This document shows positions 11,221-23,700 of a stretch of 64,000 nucleotides of DNA, one piece after another. The stretch's first letter is position 1, and the number at the start of each line of letters is the position of its first letter. Source of the DNA: Cudoniella acicularis (Eukaryota > Ascomycota > Leotiomycetes > Helotiales > Helotiaceae); the NCBI GenBank assembly GCA_013054445.1, contig JAAMPI010000102.1, positions 1-64,000 on the forward strand. Reading direction: 5' to 3'. The notes below the pieces were generated by a model, which saw only the letters and a program-made list of their open reading frames with translations, ran no database searches and had not been told where the DNA came from. The position numbers were made by a program, and so were the translations under genes.

Positions 11221-14200
11221 ATGGAAAACCTTTCAGGGGACGTCGAAGCTTTAGCGGAGCATATCCAAGATCCAGTTGACAAATGCTGCTTCATCGCCGG
11301 GTTATATTCCGGCATATATCGTGCCAATGATGACCGAGACGAGGAATCCTCAGAAAACGCAATTGCTCAACTACGGAAAGCCGTAAAGCTTCGCGATGAA
11401 TGGACCTCAACGGAAATTGCTGAGTTGTTTGTTGATATCTGCCTTGAACGTCTACTTCGCAGAGGTCTAAAAGAAGACGCAGACGAGGCTGAATCATACA
11501 TCCGCATGATTCTTAAGAATCGACCGGATGACTATACCTATCTTTCAAAACTTCTTACCATTCTCCACATCCGCTACGAAATGACATGCTCCAGAAGATA
11601 TGTCGACGAATCTCTTGACTTAGTTGAGAGGGTTATCGTCGACATCCAGGATGATGACGATCGTCTACCAGCGCTATTAGCGGCTTGTGGAGTTGCACTC
11701 CTCGACCTTTCAGAACTCAGCAACTCACTTTCTGCTTTGGAAATGGCCATCAGCATCCTGCGCACGGCTTGCGGAATGCTGAGCCCCGCCTCAACCAAGG
11801 ACTGGCTGTTTGCTCGGAAGACACTTGCTGAATCTCTGCGACATCATTTTGAAGCAACCGGCCGGGAAGAAGAGCTCACTCAAGCGCGAGCAATATTCGA
11901 CGACGACGACTCGGAATTAGAGCTTCTGCCAAGAGAAGCGCTGGATTGCCTCATGATTCGCCTTCGAATTATGCGCACTCTTTGGCAGCTGAATCCGAAT
12001 AGAGAATCGCTGACTAGGCTGAGAAAAGAGTATGCCGATCTCACCGCCATTCTCAAAAGCAATCATTGGAGCCCGATACGGGCAGAACTATTTCAAGCAA
12101 ACGGCAGAGCGTTGAATGAGAGTTTCTTTTCACCTAGCCAGAGACACAGACAGGGGTTCACTCTTATCAAATCAGGCTTTCAATTTGCACAAGAATTACT
12201 TTAGTCTTGGGCCGAGGAGCCTCAAAAAGAGTCCCAGGCGCTAGCATCATATCTTTTCCAACTTGGCAAGGCTTATGAACTTCAATTCGACTGGTACTTC
12301 TCTCCAAAGGCCCTCGAAGAAGCCTGTGATATCCTGATGCGATGTAGTCGCCTAACGAGTGCCCAATCTACACACCAAGGTCTTCGAGTGGCGTCGATGG
12401 TCAAAGTACTTCGCATGATGTCTGACCTCACCCCCCAGTATGACTCCTCCGTTGATGAATTGGCCCGCTTATCCCTTGGAACCGTCCTATTAAAGGCTTT
12501 TCCAATTTTCCAAGCGTCAAAGGCCGACGTGGCAACAGAGTTAGGCTATTTAGCTATCAGATTCTTTGAGAAATGCCATGACCGGTCGTTTCTAGATCGA
12601 GCGGTTGCACACCTCCGGAGAGCCGTCGATTTCTCTTCCACAAACACCCTTTCCCGGGCGTTCTCATTGCAACGGCTTACTGATATTCTGAAGAAGAGAG
12701 GGGACAGCGCTCCACCAGAGATGACGATGGAAGACTTCAAAGCAGCGGTAAACACTTTGAATACGCCATATGGGCTTTGCAAAGAGAAGAATTTTAATTT
12801 TCAGGATAGTCGGGACAGTCTCGGGGACATATACGCGAGCCAGTATAATTTGTCACACGGGGAGGGTTTTGCAATACAAGCTATAGATGCATGGCGAAGC
12901 TTATCCCACAGCCCCGACGGAAGTCCGATCGCAAAACTTTCTGCGGCACTAAAAACAGCGGCTATTCAAAAGAAATTAACTGGAGATCCTGAGAAAGCGG
13001 CCGAGGTCTTTACAGATGTGATCAAGGTTCTTCTTGAGGTTATGTCGGACTCCGACTCAAGATCTGAGCAAATATGGAAGATACGCCTGTTCAGTCCGCT
13101 TTCAACACACGCTGCTAGCATTGCCCTTCTTGCAGCTCGGCCTCCCGAAAAGGTTCTCCAGTTGCTAGAGCGCAGAAGAACCATGATCTGGAACCGTCTG
13201 CTTGCTCGGAAGTCAGACACCAAGACTCTTGAGGACAAGCATCATGATCTAGCTCAGCGGTTCCTTAAGCTGCAGAAATTGATGTCTAGGGATGATGATA
13301 AACCGGATAAGACAAGCTCAAATGAACTGACCTTCCAAGAAGGAATCGAATCCAATTGATATCATGTCACAGACGAGTACAACTTCTTGATTGAAAAAAT
13401 TCGAGGCCAACCAGGATTTGAGGATTTCATGCTTCCGGAATTCTCTCAACAGGAACTCCGAAAATATGCCTCTCAGGGGCCAATTGTAACATTCGTCCAC
13501 AGCAACATCTGTCACGCAGTCATTTTGACTTTAAAAGGAACATTTACTATAGAACTACCAGACTTTGAAAAATCGAAATGCGAGACTCAACACGAGCAGT
13601 TTCAAAGATACTTGAACCTTCGTGGGACTGAACCTGAAGACGCACGCCTTGTACTCGAGAGCATTTTGATTTGGCTGTGGAATGCCGCAGCGGAGCCAAT
13701 TGTTTCCTTGATAATGGAAAAGCTCAATATAGCCGGGCTAGGGGCTCGGCCGAAAGTATTACCACGGGTTTGGTGGGTTTACAGCGGGTGGATCAACACA
13801 TTCCCCATTCATTTGGCTGAAGGCTACCAACGAGCTTTAGAAACTGGAGAGCCGTGTACTGTAATGTATATGGTCATCTCTTCGTATACACCGACGATCC
13901 AAGCCTTGGGATACACTCGAAGAACGATGAATCGAATGACTTCTGAGGGACCTCCAAACATACCATCTGCAGCACTCGTCAGCATGAAAATAACCCCCAA
14001 CAAAGCGCCTGACTTGCCCAATGCACCAATGGAAGTGGATCAAGTTGAGAAAATTTTGGGATCTCATTACAAGGTGCTTACAATGGGGTATCCGCGCGGC
14101 ACCTTCCAGGATACAGCCACAAGGAAGGCCGTTGTTTACGCCCTCCACACTTGCACCATCGCCCACTTTGCTTGCCATGGTGAGGCAGCAGAGAAAGATC

Positions 14201-14592
14201 CTTTGGAGAGCCGACTTTGCTTGTATGATTGGAAGGCTAGACCACTCAAAGTTGGACTATTGATGCGGATGGACTTTAAGCACTGCCAGCTGGTCAACCT
14301 GTCAGCCTGTGACATGGCCGTCAATAGGGATCAACTGCTCCGTGAAGAGGGCTTGCATATGTCCGGCGCTTTTTTAATGGCAGGTGTGCCTAATGCTATT
14401 GCAACGTGGTGGCCAATCATAGATGTCTACTCGGTCAGAGTCTCGAGAGACTTCTATACCGGTTTGAAGAATTCGAAAGGGGTTTTGGATATTGCCAAGG
14501 CCGCAGAAAGTATGCACCACGTTACGACGACAATGAGAAATGAGAGACTGAGTCCGTTAATTTGGGGCGCATATGTTCACTTTGGGGTTTGA
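11221..14592 (+). pseudogene. TPR-CHAT protease-like protein with two nonsense codons
   Basis: A single frame of 1123 codons is interrupted only by TAG (12202-12204) and TGA (13357-13359). The first two thirds are alpha-helical TPR-like repeats (motifs such as AIAQLRKAVKL and FLDRAVAHLRRAV). The last 400 residues are a CHAT domain, the caspase/separase-related peptidase fold. The catalytic pair is intact: His in AHFACHG (about residue 983) and Cys in NLSACDMA (about 1029), and the end PLIWGAYVHFGV matches the family. TPR-CHAT proteins are common in fungi; CHAT domains in bacteria and fungi are associated with defence and cell-death proteases. Both stops are one C-to-T step from CAG and CGA. 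Translation could yield only separate pieces unless the stops are bypassed. The TGA excludes simple A-to-I editing as full rescue. An in-frame TGA at 11167 leaves the ATG at 11221 as the first start. Confidence 0.8.
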
Positions 14593-15459
14593 TGAGGTCA
14601 TGAGGAGAAGACAAGATATCAATGGTGCGAAAAATTAAGCATCAAATTAAGGTATACTAGCTACTCTATAATCCCTTATTATCTGAAATTTGCTTCAAAT
14701 AAAATAAAGGGGGACGAGTCATGTGACCGCACCCAAAAAGTGGCTAAAGCCGATGGCTTTGAATTAAACTTTCCTGCAGGCCATGCCGTAGTAACGGAAA
14801 TATTTCTAGAACCTTTCGAAGATCTTCATCAACGTGTTATGTCTAGCAGAATTTCCAGGTTTCCTTTTTCAGGGGTTAGTTATGACTTCGGAACCGAGCG
14901 GCGTAGAATCTCAGGGGATTGCTTTAAAGTTGATAACTGCGCCACTAAGAGCCAAGAGCTGCACAATCTGACTACCGACATGCAAGTCAGCCCTCCTTTT
15001 GCGAAAGATACGGCTTGTCTTGTTGCGGAATTCAATTGATGATAGTTCATGAAAAGCTGCCGTACTTGCTTGGGAATAAAGTTTTAATTCAAAAGAGAGC
15101 CCTTAAGTTTGAAGAGCTAAATTCTATCTAATATCGGCTTCACTCAATTGCTAGCAGTCATCGGTAGTCGTAGTTGTGCTGACAAGGTACAGAAAGTACC
15201 GATCCTGACCCCTGAGCTTACCCAAGTGGCGCACCCCAAATGAGGAAGTAATGCACTACACGAAGGAGGCTCGGCCGAACACGCGTTCTAGAGACCTGCT
15301 GTTTTGAGACTATTGTTTCCGCTTCCTTCTAATGCAATATTCAAAGGTTCCGAATTTCATCTCTTGCTATATAAACTTCCCACAAACTGTACACGAGTTA
15401 GAATTTGTATACTGAACTCATTTGACGACATTTTCTTAAAGTCGGAATTCGTAGAAAAT
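14593..15459. other. Intergenic interval with weak ORF
   Basis: The only sizeable ORF (14740-15039) begins with GTG rather than ATG and matches no family I know. The region probably contains the promoter of the protease gene; no specific site stands out. Confidence 0.35.
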
Positions 15460-16813
15460 ATGCTGGCTAAAACACAACTGTTCACATGGCTGTGTATTAT
15501 CGCACATAGTGATTTCAGTGCAGCGGCGAGCTTATTCTCATTGCCTCTAGCGCGGTCTAAAGGCACCACGGTAGACGCTCGAAGCCCCATTGGCCGTCGA
15601 GAGCTTCTCTCCGCACGTGTATTTGAAGACCAAGTACGCCTTGACAAATTCCCAAAACTAACATCCACTAACATTTAACAGCGTTTCTGGTTCGCCAATT
15701 TCTCCGTAGGCAACGCCTCAAATCTCTCACTTCTCGTCGACACCGGATCCAGCGACCTCCTCCTCAATGTCGGGAAATACACCCCAAGCACCTCTTCTCA
15801 AGATCTGGGACATGAATTCAATCTCTCATTCTCGACGTCGAATTCTGATGGTACTGGATCTGAATCGGTACTTTCACCATTCCCTTCTTTTGTTTGAGAT
15901 GCACGTCACTAATATGAAAGTAGATGACGGTTCATACCTTTCAGGATACCGTCACCCTATCAGGGTCAAACTTCACCATCCCCTCCCAAGCCCTCGGTGT
16001 CGTGAAAAATCCCCTTTCACCACCACAATTTCCCCACGATGGTCTGATCGGCTTCTCGGGAATCAACAACAGTTTTCTGAACTCAGAAAGCTGGTTTTCA
16101 AACCTGTGTATCAATCACGCGTTCAAAGAATGCCGATTTGGCCTCGCGCTCGGGATAAATGAGACGGGAACGCAATATTTCGGTGGAGTGGAGAATGATG
16201 TTTTTGAAGGGGAACTGAGCACGGCGCCGTTGCAGGAACAGTGGGTTACGTGGGGTGATGTCGTGTTTAACGGGACGATTTTTGAGAAAGGTGCGAGGAT
16301 GCTTATGGATAGTGGGACGGCGGTTATTTTTGGGTTCGTGTCTTCTTTTTCTTCTCTCCCTTCCTTTTCAAAAGTCTTTTTCGGGTCTTCACAGAATAGA
16401 ATTCTGACTTAGTGTTGAAAAACAGGCCTATCGACGTCGTACAAAAACTCTTCGATGCAGCAGGCATGCAATCACAAGCTAACCTCGTACCACTCAACCC
16501 ACAAGTCAACGCAACAATCCTCACAGGCTATTACCCCTGCACCTACGCTCCTAGTTTCGGGTTCGGGTTTCCTTCCCTCAACAACATTTCGCAAGAAATC
16601 AGCAACATAAGCAGTCCCGTTAGCAACACTAGCAGGGTCTTTAACGTAGTCGCTGAGGCGTTAGCCCAAGAGAGTACAAATGGAAATTGCACTTCCATCA
16701 TCCATGGTGTTAATGATCTGGATTTATGGCTTGTTGGACAGCCTTTTTTTCACGGGCGGTATGTGGATCATAATTTTGATGGCAATACAATTGCTTTTGC
16801 GGATTTGAAATAA
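15460..16813 (+). CDS. Secreted pepsin-like aspartic protease
   Basis: Four exons (15460-15633, 15682-15867, 15924-16333, 16426-16813) encode 385 residues. The N-terminus MLAKTQLFTWLCIIAHSDF is a likely signal peptide and is followed by a short propeptide. The A1-family catalytic motifs are both present: VDTGSSD (Asp about residue 78) in exon 2 and MDSGTAVIFG (Asp about 248) at the exon 3/4 junction. The C-terminus has the usual VGQPFF.GRYV..NFD...IAFAD pattern. Many N-glycosylation sequons are visible (for example NASN, NLS, NGT, NIS). It should cleave proteins outside the cell or in the vacuole. The third intron begins GTTCGT, a slightly unusual donor, but it is the only choice that keeps VIFG-PIDVV in frame. 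No membrane anchor or GPI signal is obvious. Confidence 0.85.
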
Positions 16814-18418
16814 CTTAGTTTCTCGCTGTTGCGGTTCTTTGTTATTTCATGTAGAAAGTTCTTAGTCTCTTGCATTTGCGTATATATTATTCGTTTATAT
16901 ACTATTTCCAAGCGGTTGAATGAAAATCCTCAGTTCAACTGATAGCTGTCTTTAAACTTAAGCGCACTTGTTTTAATTTTAATTTAAATTTGTAGAATCC
17001 CATCTAAGAGTATGTCTTCAGCCATTGTGTGCGAGGTCTTCGCGAATGCCTACTAAACATTTTAGAACATTTAAATTCCCCCAAATTAAATTAAAAGTAT
17101 AAATAGCTATAAAAGAAGAGATTTAAAAGAATGATCAAATAGTTTTATTTGTGAAAATTTCTCACACTAATGTAATATATATTTATTAAAGTATTATACT
17201 TAGTTTTGTGACGTGGTCCGGTAAATCGTTTACGAAGTCTTTTCCTTTTTCTTTTATTCCGAAATTAAGCAATCAGAACTTAGATATAAAAAAGTAATAT
17301 TAGAAATAATAGAGCGCTCTACTCCTTTCCAACTTTCTTATGAATACAATTCCTCTTAGAAAACGAACATCAACACATTAAAACACTCTAGCCTAAAGAA
17401 GATAAAACAAACACGCTATTTTTCATTTATTCATGCGTTCAAAGTTAAAATGTTTTATACATTATTGAAACTATCAAAGAGATATTTCGAAAACAGGAGA
17501 TCGTCTAAGTAATTTCATAGCTAGTTATAAAACATCTCGGACTTGTATATAAGTAGTCTAGGCCACCTTTACTTTTGACAAGAGCAGAAAATCGAATACT
17601 TTTAAATTTTTAATCAACGGAACTTTTACTTATCATTGTTAATAATGAGATTCATGTACTACTAACCTACCCTCCAGAAGCTGACCTCTAGGGATTTTAG
17701 AGGTATTGTTCTTCCTAATCGAGCCTTCTCGACGTGCTGTCCGGATCAGTATTTAGGGTATAGCATCCTTTTCGTGTAGGACACTGTCTTTCAGGGATAT
17801 CGGAAGTATATCAAGGCTCTCGAAATTAAATACAAGGGCCTCTAGTATCTCTGTCTCTTGGCCTCTTTTATATTCCCCCTTCTATCCTCTACCTTCCACC
17901 TTCTACTAAACTACTAGATAAAGAAGACGATCAATAGTTATAGGGGCTAAAGAGGTTATATTAGAAGATTAGCGAAGCCGCTGCGGCTATTTAAGGCCCA
18001 AAAGCGAGCCGATTTGCACTAAACTAGCGTTCCACGTGACAGAGTTCTCACCTCATGTATTCCTACCTCCATCTCTGTAAAGAAAAGCACTTATTAGTAC
18101 TGACAGCTAGCGCGGGGTCTATATCTATGCTATTAAGCTTTTCATAACTGATATTAGGGTTGACTTGCCTTGATATCGAGCAAACCATGGTTAGGTAAGG
18201 TATGTAAAATTGCCAGCAGCATAAATAAATTATTCAGGTGACTGAACTGGGTGGGTATTATCTGCCTAAAACCACTAGTATCTCAACCCAATGCAATCCA
18301 ATCCACGCTCCAATTCCCATTCCCATTTCCCAGCCCAAAATCCTGAACCGGAGAAGGGAGAGTGCAAAACTGGTATCAAAAACCCCAAGATGAACCCAAG
18401 AAAACCCAAAACAACTTC
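16814..18418. other. Gene-poor, AT-rich interval
   Basis: It lies between the 3' ends of the convergent protease and rhamnosidase genes. It is AT-rich (17000-17650), then holds unclassified sequence with a block GCGAAGCCGCTGCGGC near 17970 that may be old repeat debris. No gene is supported. Confidence 0.4.
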
Positions 18419-20637
18419 TCAATAAGTAACCTTAAGATCATGCTGCCCGCCCCCAATGTTAATCGTGACCGTGCCAGCCGTAGAATTATACTTCTGCGGT
18501 AGCGGAGCATTATTATTACCTTGAATCACCACGGTAGGTTGATTAGTAGTAGCGGCGGGTAAGATGAGTACGCCAGTAGTTCCGCCCGGTGTGTTCCAGC
18601 CAACGGTATAGCCACCTGGGAGCGTGCTCCAGCTTGCGGCGAACTTGCCAGTTGGGGTGGTGAAACCGCCTTCAGCGTGGGTGAGATCGCCGAATTGAGG
18701 TGCGAGCTGCCAGCTGCTGCCGCCGGGAGCGGTCAAAGTGAGGCCAACGATCCAGGATGTGAGGGCGTCGGTGGGACCGGTGCCCCAGCCGTGAGCGTGA
18801 GAGGTGTACGAGTAGTCGTTGTCATAGCCGTAGACGGAGCGGTAGCCGAAGGTGCCGTCGGCGAGATAGCCCTCGATGACTGTGCTTCCTGTTCCGAAGG
18901 GGTTGTTCAAGTACCAGCCCCAAGCGCGGCGGATGAGGTCGAGAGCACGTGATGCCTGGCGAGCCACGAGATGGCCTTTGATTTCGAAGGATTGGACGAA
19001 GCCGACGATGTTGCCGGGTAGTTCGGGGCAGATGGCGCCGATGGGTCCCCAGTTTGTGGTTAGCTGCTGGCTGATTGCGGCGAATTTGGATTCATCGGCT
19101 GCTTCAAAGGCGAGAGACATGCTGTTGGCATCCTCGGGATGTACACTGGTATCGACATCACTGTTTTTGAAGGCACTGGAAAACGTCAGAAAGATCATTA
19201 GTTAAAAGTCAGGTTACACATACCCTACTGAAGTATCAAAGTAAGCAGAGTTAATCTCAGCCTTTAGAGTATTGGCCAAAGTTGTCAAGTTGGACGCCAG
19301 GGCTGACTCTCCCATCCATGTCGCCAAGCTGGTTCCTGAAGTGAGAGTCTTGTAGAGCAACATCTGCGCCTCCGTGTTGTGTTGTCCTTGGCCAACACGA
19401 CCCCAATCATTATCACCGGTGACGTAAATCGATCCGGTACTGTCGATTTTGGCAGTGATGTAAGTCATCGCCAACTTGTACTTGGTCCAAATGCCTGACA
19501 AGAAAGTCTTGTCATTGGAGAACAGGAAATACTGATAGGTGCCGATCATGGTGGCCATGTGATATGTATCAGACTGGTAGATGTACAGCCCAGGTCCGGC
19601 GAAGGGAAGGTTGCCATTGCTTGCCTGTGGAAATTTAGTAAAGAGATGTCAGGAGTTGGGAAGGTTCTAACCTGATCATTGTACAAAACTTGGAGCGTAT
19701 TTCTGACACCATCTATGTCACCCGTGCTCACCAAAATACTGGGAACTGCGATGGCGAGATCGCCAGCCCAGACAGTTCGGTCACGCTTGCTTCCATCGAC
19801 ATATATGGTAGCCCCAGTTGTTCCGTCATCCAAGTTCGCGTGGTTCTCCCATCCTCCTTGAGTAGGATAATTGCGTCCAGTACTTGGTGGAATGGCATTT
19901 GTTTGAAGCGTATAGGCACCAGCATACCAGATTTTGTTCAACGTATCATCACTGGAATAGAAATATCCCTGGTAAGCTCGCAAGTTGGACCAGGTTGGCT
20001 GATAACCAATTTCTAGGGAGATATCTGAGATGTCAACCTCAATCACTCCCGCTGCGTTATTTGCTACTGTGAAAAGTGTCAAATATCGAAATCCACCTCG
20101 GATTTTGTCGTCGGGCATGGTATAGTTCGATTCTTCCGTAGCGGTGATATTGCCGTAGATGGCTCCATCGGGAATGAAAACACCATTTGAGCTGTCAGAT
20201 GCTTGGCCAGTCCAGTTTCTGGCTTCTGAAAATGCAAGTCCCAAGGAACCCGATCCTTTTGCGCTGTAGGTGACCGTCACGATGCCAGCAACTTCTTCTC
20301 CGAAATCAAAAATTAACGTTGAGCCATTACCTTTCAAAGTGGCCGTTCCTGGATAGTTGGATACCGGGCTGAGGTTGGACGACAAAATTTTGACTGGGCT
20401 CACGGTCCGACTTGGTGGAGAGTAGTTGTATTCGTCCCAGACTCCAGGAAACGATTGAGAAGAAGGTCCAGTGCACGCAGTAGTTCTCCAACATCCAGCA
20501 GCCGCAACGGTGCCCTTATGCGACATGAGCACCCCCAGGGTGATGATGATTGCGGCGAGAAACATTGTTGTTATTACTAGCAAATTCTTAGCAGGAGAAA
20601 AAGTAAGTTGATAAGTAAATGGGTAAAATTTCTTCAT
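18419..20637 (-). CDS. GH78 alpha-L-rhamnosidase-like enzyme
   Basis: Three exons (20637-19672, 19624-19224, 19175-18419) give 707 residues. After a basic cytoplasmic stretch, a hydrophobic segment (NLLVITTMFLAAIIITLGVLM, residues about 19-39) is a signal anchor or uncleaved signal, so the enzyme is probably secretory or type II membrane. A beta-rich domain (SLGLAFSEARNWTGQASD, FRYLTLFTV) precedes a six-hairpin (alpha/alpha)6 catalytic domain with DDGTTGATIYVDGSKRDRTVWAGDL, the GH78-type acidic motif, and SHAHGWGTGPT near the C-terminus. GH78 enzymes release terminal rhamnose from plant pectin or glycosides. Both introns are short with clean GT-AG ends. An upstream in-frame ATG at 20733 would add a Ser/Tyr/Cys-rich repeat tail, but the ATG at 20637 places the hydrophobic segment properly and is preferred. 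Confidence 0.85.
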
Positions 20638-20644
20638 TTTTATC

Positions 20645-20716
20645 GACCGAGGGGATTGCGATTCACTATGACATGACGTAGATTCATAATAACATACCGT
20701 AGATTCACTATAACAT
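20645..20716 (-). repeat. Three imperfect 21-bp repeats in leader
   Basis: On the minus strand the units read TATGTTATAGTGAATCTACG, TATGTTATTATGAATCTACG and CATGTCATAGTGAATC in tandem, immediately upstream of the rhamnosidase start. They contain two further ATGs and could act as a leader element or upstream coding extension. Confidence 0.6.
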
Positions 20717-20737
20717 AACGAACTCGCAAACAATGAG

Positions 20738-23700
20738 AAGTGAGCGGCTGACAGCGGAGGTCAAGAGGAACAAAAGTCATTTTCAGGAGAAGTCAGGACC
20801 ATGACTTTATGTCCTTTTGACTCCACGCTAGCGCAGTAGGGGAACATAGCTCCCTAGTCAGATGGCACCAGGATTAAAGATTATCCTCCTCTTGTCATAA
20901 TTAGTTTTGCGCGCGCTAGAACCAGTCAAACCCATCAGAAGACGGCGCATAAACGCCTTCCTAAAGCATTGTCGTCACATTGCTTTTGTGATTCCATGCG
21001 AACGTGGCGCTTCTATTATCGTCGAGCTGACAGAGAAGGTTTTTTGTCTTTCAAAATGCCTTTTCCGTCATATTGTACATCGCGCACATGCCGTGCAGTT
21101 GGAGGCCGGTTGGAGTGTCGTGTGAGGAAGCTGTATGGTTGATCGGATTATTTCCAGCCGAGTCGCACAGCCCGGGGCATGACGATCTCCTAGTGATCTA
21201 GATTGGCGGCATCTTGGCGTAGACCTGGCGTAAAAAAGGCGTATTAAAGTTGATGCGGGCCGTCACGTACATACCTATGTACCGGCTATGGCAGCGCACC
21301 AATCTTGACATCAGTTTGGCCGGCAATATTCCTTCGCGCGCTTTTAGCCAGATGCCGAGAGGAAAGAAATGGTAAATGCAGCGTTCTATTTGGCACGTCG
21401 TGTCCTGGAAATTTCTTTATCGCCTGCAAGGCTCAGCAGCCCCCGGACTGACTGGTGTAGAGGTCGGGTATGGAGCGGTTATGTCCGGAGAAGGAAGGAC
21501 ATAGACGTGGTCGATATCATGGGATTATCCTCGAGGGCATGTGTTCGCGACCCCTCCTTTTCCCCACACCAAATCCATGTCGCTCTTACTGCCGGCGTTA
21601 CCACAAAGCGAGCCAACCACATGTGCCGTTACGGTACGACCATCACCGCGAAGCCCAAATGAAATGCGTGTCGTGAACAAATAGGGATCGTGAAGTACGC
21701 CGAGTAGTACCTAGGTAGTTTCGGACATAGAGCATGGTATCCAGTTTAGCAAACCAATTTCGCGATGCTTCACTCACCGCTAAGATGACCGCGCGAACAA
21801 AAACCCCAAGGCCCAAGGCATGGCAGATGACTTCGAAAGAAACCAGGTAGATTAGTTGTTGGTTGGTTGGGCACTTAGTCATATTTCCCCAGATCTTGGA
21901 ACCCTGACATTGTGATTTGCGGGAGCCCCTGAAGGGCCCTGTTGATCAAGATTTGAGCCTTGAAATTCCGCAGATGCCAACTTTGGCGTGCGCACTATCA
22001 TTCGGCCCTTTACCCCCTTTGCAAAAGCGGGCAAGTGGTCAGGGGGGTTATGTGGGCCATCCGATCAAGTCACCAAAGACCAAGGGACCTGGGAAATTTC
22101 GAGAAGGCCCATTTTGAGACTTCTCAGGCTATTCCACCACATGCTCAATAATCATCAAACTACTGGCAACTGACTCGTTGCAGCGCCTCCACTACACTTG
22201 GAGTGGGAAAATTTCCTAGGCCTGGAATTTTCATTACCATATATCCAAGTCGTGGTACATCCCACAACAGACTTTGCCTCTCAGTTGCGCCGGCTATGAA
22301 AGCTTAGCGATCTGCATTCTTCACGCTTCAATTTTGTACATGGACGTATGCCTTGATCATTGTCGCCATGACACCCTCGGTGGACACTCAAATTGAGCGA
22401 GGTTGGAATTTGCGTGCAAACACTGCAGCAGCACAACACGTGTCCACCGTTATGGCACGAAAGATATCGAGGGGCTTTCGAGACAATAGCGGGCACTTTT
22501 GCCGTCGTGACCGGTTGCCAACTCATTGTGCTGCAGATATTCTGCACCTGCCGTTAACGGATTGGGCTCTTCCGCCGCACGAGAAAGTCGAATTGCCAGT
22601 GTAGAATATGTGTCCGCATGTTGGTGTGAACGAAGCTCGCGACTGAATAACCTTTGGGGCAATTTTCCCTCGTGACGTTGTTTTTGGCTGAGAAACGACC
22701 TGTTCTTTATAAAGAGGCTGAGAAGATTTGGAATATATAGACCGGATGACTATCTCGTATACGTAAGTAATATGATGTGCGTAGACGAGTTGACAAAAGT
22801 AGTTGAGAGGCGTCTATGATTCCAACGAGTGTGAGGAATGAGGGAATCAAGCATGCACTCTGAGTTGCTCTCAATTGGAGTCTTTGTACTGTCAGACTCA
22901 CCTCAGTGCTTCGTTCGGCGTATTCCAAATCCCCCATATTGATGGCTGTGCGCTCAAAGTGACCTCCAAAAATGTGAGTGCACATATTCTCTTCTAGTTC
23001 GAAGTATAAAGGTTTCGACGTTTCCGTGCGACGCTGGGCGATTTCATCAGTCCAACTTAAGAGCATGGTGGAACAGTTTTTGATTCGAACTCGGAATAGC
23101 ACCTCGTTAGAGGTTATCACGAAGTGAAGTCTTCCGGAAACTTGTTGCGGAAATACAAAATATGTTGCCGTCGAAGAGATCTGCGGCCTGGACAGTGTCT
23201 TTGTTGCACACACTTGTCGATGCGTGGCCCGCTTGTGTGTAATACCCTGTGAGTGCCAGATTTGTAGCCTTCTACGCCTCTAGAATAACTTTAGTAGAAG
23301 AGCAACCAAGTTGCATGTTGACACTTCGACAACAGGCCGCCGTTCGACGTACGGTAGTATAGAATTGTCGAGAGTAGGCACAGAACCTGAAACGGTGAAT
23401 ATATCAGTTGATGGAATCCATGCTAGTAACTCTCGTTCTCCGGAGAAGGTGTTGGGTATTTCACTTACTGGATTTCTTTCCCGCTCCAAAGATTAATGGA
23501 CGAATATCACTTCACATTGTGATTGAAGTGCAATCCAACTGATGAAACTGATTCCGACGACAGCGATAATAGTGTTGGAAGAGCAGCTTGATGCGGCGAC
23601 TGAACAAGTAATGGTTTGAGGGGAACTGGAGCCTTGCCGGGCGGGGAAACCATGACCCAAGGGGCCACATCCTTTTTAACCACTATCAGAAGCACAGCTT

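Noticed and set aside
11221..14592. Alternative genetic code or programmed readthrough for the in-frame stops
   Set aside because: All three stop codons occur as interruptions in different genes while intact genes in the same window end normally at TAA, TAG or TGA; mutation is simpler.
14740..15039. 99-codon plus-strand ORF downstream of the CHAT gene
   Set aside because: It begins with GTG, has no ATG near the start and no similarity I know.
22707..23213. 168-codon minus-strand ORF that could be part of an enzyme gene
   Set aside because: No recognised motif, no convincing intron connections to neighbouring short ORFs, and faint resemblance to a P450-like segment did not hold up.
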